Source: Acidimicrobiia bacterium (lineage in GTDB: Bacteria; Actinomycetota; Acidimicrobiia; Acidimicrobiales; Ilumatobacteraceae). From it: DNA of 10,651 bases. The stretch spans positions 1 to 10,651 of the forward strand of contig RHCK01000024.1 in the NCBI GenBank assembly GCA_010030605.1, read 5' to 3'. The translations under genes were made by a program, and so were the position numbers. The notes below the pieces were generated by a model. The model was not told the origin of the DNA. It saw nothing but the letters and a program-made list of their open reading frames with translations, and searched no databases. Below are positions 7,013-10,651 of this stretch, in pieces (position 1 is the stretch's first letter; every line of letters starts with the position of its first letter).

Positions 7013-7610
7013 CAGGTGTGGGCGTGGACGCGAGCGCCCGAACACGAACGTCTGCCGCACCGGCCAACCGCAACGCATGAGCGGCGGCACGCAACGTCGC
7101 TCCGGTGGTGACGACATCGTCGATCACCAAAACGTCGAGCGCCTCCTTCATGGGTCGCGCCCGAAAAACCGGACCCTGCAAACGGTCGCCGCGCGAACGA
7201 CCGGTTTGAGCGAGACCGCGTTCGCGTTCGAGAAGTCGCCGACAGGGCACTCCGAGTCGGCGAGCCACGATGCGGGCCAACAATTCGCTCTGGTCGTAAC
7301 CGCGTGCTCCCGCACGACGTCGCGACGTGGGCGCCCAGGTGACCACGTCGATCGAGGGCGACGACGGATCACGTCGAATGTCGGTCACCAAACGTTCGGC
7401 CAGTGAACGCGCCGCTCGTCGGCGCGAGCGAAATTTGAACTCGGCCACCATGTCTCGCACGGCACCGCGGTACTCGACACTGGCATCCGGTGATGATGCC
7501 GTTGGAGCGATGCCCAGCACGGCACATTCCGGACACACCGTCGATCGATCGCCCCGAGGGGCACATCGAAACATTCGACGACAAGTTCGACAACGCACGG
7601 CGATGAGCAT
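6990..7610 (-). CDS. ComF-family phosphoribosyltransferase-like protein
   Basis: A member of the ComF/GntX family: an N-terminal zinc-binding knuckle followed by a phosphoribosyltransferase fold. In competent bacteria ComFC takes part in DNA uptake; in actinobacteria the role is not settled. The 206-residue protein has cysteine pairs C7/C10 and C26/C29 (CRTC, CPEC), the YRGAVRDMVAEFKF segment (48-61), the family motif RGYDQSELLA (103-112) and the PRPP-binding loop VLVIDDVVTTGAT (160-172) with D164/D165. The ATG at 7610 places the cysteine pairs at the usual distance from the N-terminus. The open frame continues upstream into the amidohydrolase gene but without family similarity. There is no clear ribosome binding site, and the start codon lies in the loop of a 7-bp inverted repeat. 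The gene follows the amidohydrolase after 32 bases and may be cotranscribed with it. Confidence 0.92.
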   Translation of the reverse strand: MLIAVRCRTCRRMFRCAPRGDRSTVCPECAVLGIAPTASSPDASVEYRGAVRDMVAEFKFRSRRRAARSLAERLVTDIRRDPSSPSIDVVTWAPTSRRRAGARGYDQSELLARIVARRLGVPCRRLLERERGLAQTGRSRGDRLQGPVFRARPMKEALDVLVIDDVVTTGATLRAAAHALRLAGAADVRVRALASTPTPVRGSRAV

Positions 7611-7620
7611 GCGCTCATCG
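7601..7620. repeat. 7-bp inverted repeat with the comF start codon in its loop
   Basis: CGATGAG and CTCATCG form a perfect 7-bp stem around the six-base loop CATGCG (plus strand). On the comF mRNA the loop reads CGCAUG, so the start AUG is displayed at its end. It could be a small RNA hairpin affecting initiation, a protein-binding palindrome, or chance. Confidence 0.45.
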
Positions 7621-7642
7621 GAACACAGGGGTGTGGCAGGGT

Positions 7643-8998
7643 TCAGGGAATGAGCGGGAAGTCGTGCCCGGTCAACCAGTGCCGTCCGACTTCTTTCATG
7701 GGTGCCCAACGGGCGATGAGGTCGGCTTCGCCACGTTCGTCGGTGAGCTGACCGAGGTCCGTGGGTCGTATTCCGATGCGTTCGACGATGGGCGCCAAGG
7801 AAGCCGCATCGAACGAAAAGACGTCGGCCGCCGACTCGCCGAGCATGCGACGCGTCTCGTGCACCGGAATGTCGTGGAATGTGGACTTCAGCGCCTGGAA
7901 CGTGGCGGGCCAGGTTCCCTCCGGATGCGGGAAGTCGGTGCCCCACAACATGTTGTCGATGCCGATTTCGTAACGCATTCCCAATTCACGGCGCTTCACG
8001 TTGGCCAAGCCGGTGAAGCAATTACGATCGACGATCTCGCTCGGAAGCATGTCGACCTTGCCGGCGAAGGCACCCTTGCCCAACTTCTCCGCTCCCTTCT
8101 GACCCATCCACAGTCGGTCCCACGACCACAGAAGTTGCGGCAACCACCAGCAACCGCCTTCCGTCGCGCAGAACTTCAGTCCCGGGTATCGCGTGAACAC
8201 ACCCGACCACAGCATGAACCACATCGGACGCGCGGGGAACCAGGTCACTTCGGTGACGTAGATGCCGAGATTGTCGCCGTACTGTTCGCGTTCCGCGGAA
8301 CCCGAGTGCGTGACGATCGGCATCTTGTATTCCTCGCAGCGCGCCCACACGGGGTCGTAACGACGATCGTGATACGGCGTCTGATTGCACCAGCGCGCCG
8401 GAATCATGACGGCTCCGAGACCGTTCTCCTTGGCCCAGTCGATCTCGGCCAACACGTCGTCGAGTTCACCGGTGATCGGCACCAACGCCACGCCGCATCG
8501 ACGGTTCGGACTGGTGGCCACCAACTCGGCCAACCAACGGTTGTGCGCCTTGGAACCAGCCAAACCGAGTTCCGGATCGAGGTCGCCCGACAAACCGAGG
8601 CCGGCACCGAATGGCACCGCCGTTCGACTCTCCACCGCATCGGCATCGGGATACACCACTTCGGCGGCCACGCCGTCGGCATCGAGCGTCTGATCACGAC
8701 GATCGGCATCCCAACCACCGGCGAGTTCTTCGTCGTGCTCATCGAACCACTTTTGCGCGAACTTCGAATCGCGCACACCGAGCTTGGTCGAGGCCTCGAT
8801 CAATGCGGCCTGTTCGGCCAAGAAATCGTCGAGTTGCGGCCAGTACTTCTTCTCGAGATACGTACGGTATTGAGCGGTGGGCAGACCGGCGTGACTGTCG
8901 GCGGCGATGATCATGTACGGATCGTTCACGCGGCCGTGGTCGACGGTCGACACCGCGGCCTCGCGCCTGCCCGTCACCGGATTCTCGGTTGCTGTCAT
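7643..8998 (-). CDS. Amidohydrolase-2 family (ACMSD-like TIM-barrel) metal-dependent hydrolase/decarboxylase
   Basis: A TIM-barrel enzyme of the amidohydrolase-2 family, whose members hydrolyse or decarboxylate small organic acids at a divalent metal; the substrate is unknown. The 451 residues include the first-strand motif AADSHAG with D34 and H36, the strand motif IVTHSGS with H231, the YPGLKFCATEGG strand with E280, and WGTDFPHPEG with the conserved metal/catalytic D355. The ending MLGESAADVFSFD...IGIRPTDLG is typical of the subfamily. D34 and E280 replace histidines at the positions I infer for ACMSD metal ligands. The ATG at 8998 is preceded by GGGGAG six bases upstream. It lies 70 bases after the SDR gene, with comF 32 bases downstream. 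The partial gene at the right end of the window is a diverged paralogue. Codon use and composition look like the neighbours', so recent transfer is not indicated. Confidence 0.9.
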   Translation of the reverse strand: MTATENPVTGRREAAVSTVDHGRVNDPYMIIAADSHAGLPTAQYRTYLEKKYWPQLDDFLAEQAALIEASTKLGVRDSKFAQKWFDEHDEELAGGWDADRRDQTLDADGVAAEVVYPDADAVESRTAVPFGAGLGLSGDLDPELGLAGSKAHNRWLAELVATSPNRRCGVALVPITGELDDVLAEIDWAKENGLGAVMIPARWCNQTPYHDRRYDPVWARCEEYKMPIVTHSGSAEREQYGDNLGIYVTEVTWFPARPMWFMLWSGVFTRYPGLKFCATEGGCWWLPQLLWSWDRLWMGQKGAEKLGKGAFAGKVDMLPSEIVDRNCFTGLANVKRRELGMRYEIGIDNMLWGTDFPHPEGTWPATFQALKSTFHDIPVHETRRMLGESAADVFSFDAASLAPIVERIGIRPTDLGQLTDERGEADLIARWAPMKEVGRHWLTGHDFPLIP

Positions 8999-9002
8999 TG
9001 TT

Positions 9003-9010
9003 CTCTCCCC
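9003..9010 (-). promoter_or_regulatory. Shine-Dalgarno (GGGGAGAG) of the complete amidohydrolase gene
   Basis: GGGGAGAG lies just before the ATG at 8998, with the GGGGAG core six bases upstream. It supports this start over later Met codons such as residue 29. The rest of the 70-base gap to the SDR stop shows no clear -10/-35 pair. Confidence 0.65.
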
Positions 9011-9068
9011 TGTTCGATCTTCGATTCTCGTTGCTTTGGTGCCGTGGATTCTTCGACGCGTGCCGGCA

Positions 9069-9950
9069 TCAGCCCGGCACCTGACGCAGATACGACGGAT
9101 TGCTTCGGGACCTCATGGACTCGTAACGGAGACGCATCGACTCGTCCCCGCGATCACTGGCCGGCATCATCCAAAATCGATCGGCGAGAATGCCGTCCAC
9201 CACGACCCCGGCCACTTCCTCGACGGGCGTGTACGCGATCTCGCGTCCGGCGGCTTTCATTTGAGCTTCCAGTTGTTCGACCGTCGTGTACGGGGTCTTG
9301 CGGGGACGCTGTTTCGCGAACTCGTCGGTGCGTGAACGCCACGACTCGAAGAGTCCGGTTCGCAGGATGTTCGGGCCCGGAAACAAGACCGACACCCCGA
9401 CCTTGGAACCAACCTCCTGAAGTTGCGCGTACAAGCACTCCGAGACGGTAACCACCGCGGCCTTCGTCGCGGCGTATTGCGGCGTGCCCGACAACGGCGA
9501 CACTCCACCGTTACCCGACGACGTGTTCACCACATGAGCCTCTTCGCCGTGTTCCAGCATCACCGGAACGAACGAGTTGATGCCGTGGACCACTCCCATC
9601 ACGTTCACCGCGATGGCCCACTTCCAGTCGTTCAATTCGTGTTCCCACATGCGACCTTCGGCTCCCGCGCCGATCCCCGCGTTGTTGCACACGACGTGAA
9701 CCGAGCCGTAGGTGGACACAGTGAAATCTCGCAGAGCGTCGACCGACTCCTGCTTGGTGACGTCGGTGACGAAACCACTCACCTCGAGACCGCGTTGGCG
9801 GCAGTCGTTCACCGTCGAGTTCAGCAACTCGGCCTGAACGTCGGCCAGAACGACCTTCATCCCCTCCGCGGCGAACCGCTCACCCATCGCGCGCCCCAGC
9901 CCGCCACCGCCACCGGTGACGACCGCAACCTTCTCAGCCAGTGATTTCAC
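9069..9950 (-). CDS. SDR-family NAD-type oxidoreductase
   Basis: A classical short-chain dehydrogenase/reductase, a cytoplasmic Rossmann-fold enzyme that interconverts alcohols and ketones; the substrate is unknown. With the GTG start at 9950 it has 293 residues. Motifs are the cofactor loop TGGGGGLG (12-19), D37 at the end of strand 2 (LADV), which favours NAD(H) over NADP(H), D63 in TDVT, NNAG (89-92), the active-site N116, serines S144/S145 and YAATK (Y159, K163). An extended, Arg-rich C-terminus (about 265-293) goes beyond the 250-residue core. The start was chosen because a GGGGG ribosome binding site lies seven bases upstream and because the core motif begins at residue 8; the in-frame ATG at 10025 would lie inside the upstream amidohydrolase gene. 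The 13-base gap to that gene implies one operon. Confidence 0.92.
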   Translation of the reverse strand: MKSLAEKVAVVTGGGGGLGRAMGERFAAEGMKVVLADVQAELLNSTVNDCRQRGLEVSGFVTDVTKQESVDALRDFTVSTYGSVHVVCNNAGIGAGAEGRMWEHELNDWKWAIAVNVMGVVHGINSFVPVMLEHGEEAHVVNTSSGNGGVSPLSGTPQYAATKAAVVTVSECLYAQLQEVGSKVGVSVLFPGPNILRTGLFESWRSRTDEFAKQRPRKTPYTTVEQLEAQMKAAGREIAYTPVEEVAGVVVDGILADRFWMMPASDRGDESMRLRYESMRSRSNPSYLRQVPG

Positions 9951-9957
9951 GATTCGA

Positions 9958-9962
9958 CCCCC
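9958..9962 (-). promoter_or_regulatory. Ribosome binding site (GGGGG) deciding the SDR GTG start
   Basis: GGGGG starts two bases after the upstream TGA stop and seven bases before the GTG at 9950. This fits a tightly packed operon and decides the SDR start in favour of GTG at 9950. Confidence 0.55.
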
Positions 9963-9963
9963 A

Positions 9964-10651
9964 TCACGCGTCCGCCGTGAATCCGACGAATGCCGGACAA
10001 CGTTCGGCGTCTTTCGGAACACCACCCTTGAGAAGAGGCGTGGCCACGTCGGTTACCCGCGGTCCGATCTTGGCCGCGATCGGGGCCAGCTTTGCCAGGT
10101 CGAACCCGTACACATCGGCGGCGGTCGTTCCCAACATCTGCTCGATCTCCGCGCGCTCGCACCCCGAGAAGGCGGCGCGCAGAGCATGCGTGCTGTAGGG
10201 GAAACTCGCTTCCTTGTGCGGATAATCGCTCCCCCACATGATGCTGTCGACGCCAACTTTGTGTCGCGACGGCACCTCGTGGGCACGCATGAAGCTCGAA
10301 CCGGTGTAGCACTGGCGAGCCCAATACTCGCTCGGCTGCAAGGGAAGCTTGGCCATCACCGGCTCGCCCCAGATGTGTTCCTGCGAACCAACGGCGTGGC
10401 GCATGCGATCGAAGAAGTAATCGAGTCGCATCAGTTCGCCCGGCACCCACTCGGTGCCCTGTTCGGTGAAGACACACTTCATCTCGGGATGACGTTCCAT
10501 CGCACCCGACACGATGAGGTGCGTCAATGCTCGATGCGACCACCACGTGATTTCGAGCAGGAAAATCACCGGTGATTCCACGGCTTCGGTCATGGCCGGG
10601 CTCGCACTTCCACCGTGGTGATTCACCGGCATTCCGTGTTTCTCGCACGCT
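9964..10651 (-). CDS. Amidohydrolase-2 family protein, C-terminal 228 residues (5' end beyond window)
   Basis: The C-terminal part of a second amidohydrolase-2 TIM-barrel protein; the frame is open to the right edge, so the N-terminus and first metal motif lie outside. The visible part begins in the strand motif MPVNHHGG (H11/H12 of the visible part) and continues with HPEMKCVFTEQGTEW (E63) and MWGSDYPHKEASFPYS (D142). It ends with MLGTTAADVYGFDLAKLAPIAAKIGPRVTD. These match, in order and spacing, H231, E280, D355 and the ending of the complete amidohydrolase at 7643-8998, so the two are paralogues that are clearly diverged in sequence. It is the furthest upstream gene of the cluster visible here and stops 13 bases before the SDR start. 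Substrate and exact reaction are unknown. Confidence 0.9.
   Translation of the reverse strand, partial: ACEKHGMPVNHHGGSASPAMTEAVESPVIFLLEITWWSHRALTHLIVSGAMERHPEMKCVFTEQGTEWVPGELMRLDYFFDRMRHAVGSQEHIWGEPVMAKLPLQPSEYWARQCYTGSSFMRAHEVPSRHKVGVDSIMWGSDYPHKEASFPYSTHALRAAFSGCERAEIEQMLGTTAADVYGFDLAKLAPIAAKIGPRVTDVATPLLKGGVPKDAERCPAFVGFTADA

Noticed and set aside
7611..7946. In-frame N-terminal extension of ComF by 112 residues
   Set aside because: It lies inside the amidohydrolase gene in another frame and is Arg/His-rich shadow sequence; the cysteine knuckle belongs near the N-terminus.
8939..8951. Two GTCGAC sites separated by one base, as an operator
   Set aside because: They lie within the coding sequence of the amidohydrolase N-terminus, GTCGAC is common in GC-rich coding DNA, and the symmetry does not extend cleanly outward.
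9061..9079. Inverted repeat TGCCGG/CCGGCA over the SDR stop codon as a terminator
   Set aside because: The stem is only six bases, no T-run follows on the minus strand, and the next gene in the same direction begins 70 bases on.
7631..9451. A 606-codon plus-strand frame opposite the amidohydrolase and SDR genes
   Set aside because: It spans two real minus-strand genes and the gap between them, shows no recognisable motif and has no ribosome binding site.
9951..10025. SDR starting at an ATG at 10025
   Set aside because: This would overlap the upstream amidohydrolase by over 60 bases, whereas GTG at 9950 has a well-placed GGGGG and gives the standard SDR N-terminus.

Overview
The window looks like chromosomal DNA of a moderately high-GC actinobacterium, most plausibly an Acidimicrobiia/Ilumatobacter-like lineage. 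The lineage call is inference: it rests on the protein style, the ftsE-ftsX and prfB-ftsE linkage, GTG starts, exclusive use of TGA stops and TANNNT boxes set right against start codons. No rRNA, tRNA, CRISPR, insertion sequence or phage gene is visible. Coding density is very high and no gene-free stretch exceeds about 135 bases.

Region 1 (1-6232, all on the minus strand) is a housekeeping block. Read in the direction of transcription it runs secA (preprotein translocase ATPase), prfB (release factor 2), ftsE and ftsX (the division-linked ABC-type complex), then a crotonase-family gene cut by the left window edge. secA to prfB and ftsE to ftsX are so tightly packed (7-base gap; 1-base stop/start overlap) that translational coupling is likely. 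The crotonase may have its own leaderless promoter.

Region 2 (6233-7610) holds a HAD-superfamily hydrolase on the plus strand, divergent from secA, and a ComF-type phosphoribosyltransferase on the minus strand. Their 3' ends overlap by 23 bases. The order comF ... secA-prfB ... ftsE-ftsX recalls the classical Gram-positive arrangement, but the hpf/raiA gene that often precedes secA is absent and the HAD gene sits in its place.

Region 3 (7643-10651, minus strand) is an accessory metabolic cluster. It holds a partial amidohydrolase-2 family protein (N-terminus beyond the right edge), a classical NAD-type short-chain dehydrogenase/reductase, and a complete second amidohydrolase-2 protein that is a diverged paralogue of the first. 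comF lies 32 bases downstream and may be transcribed from this cluster. The substrate of the cluster cannot be read from the sequence.

The window contains no clearly new defence or mobile system. The points most worth a second look are the crotonase lacking both canonical hydratase glutamates, the changed secA and ftsX neighbourhoods, the paralogous amidohydrolase-SDR-amidohydrolase cluster, and the small hairpin that places the comF start codon in its loop.
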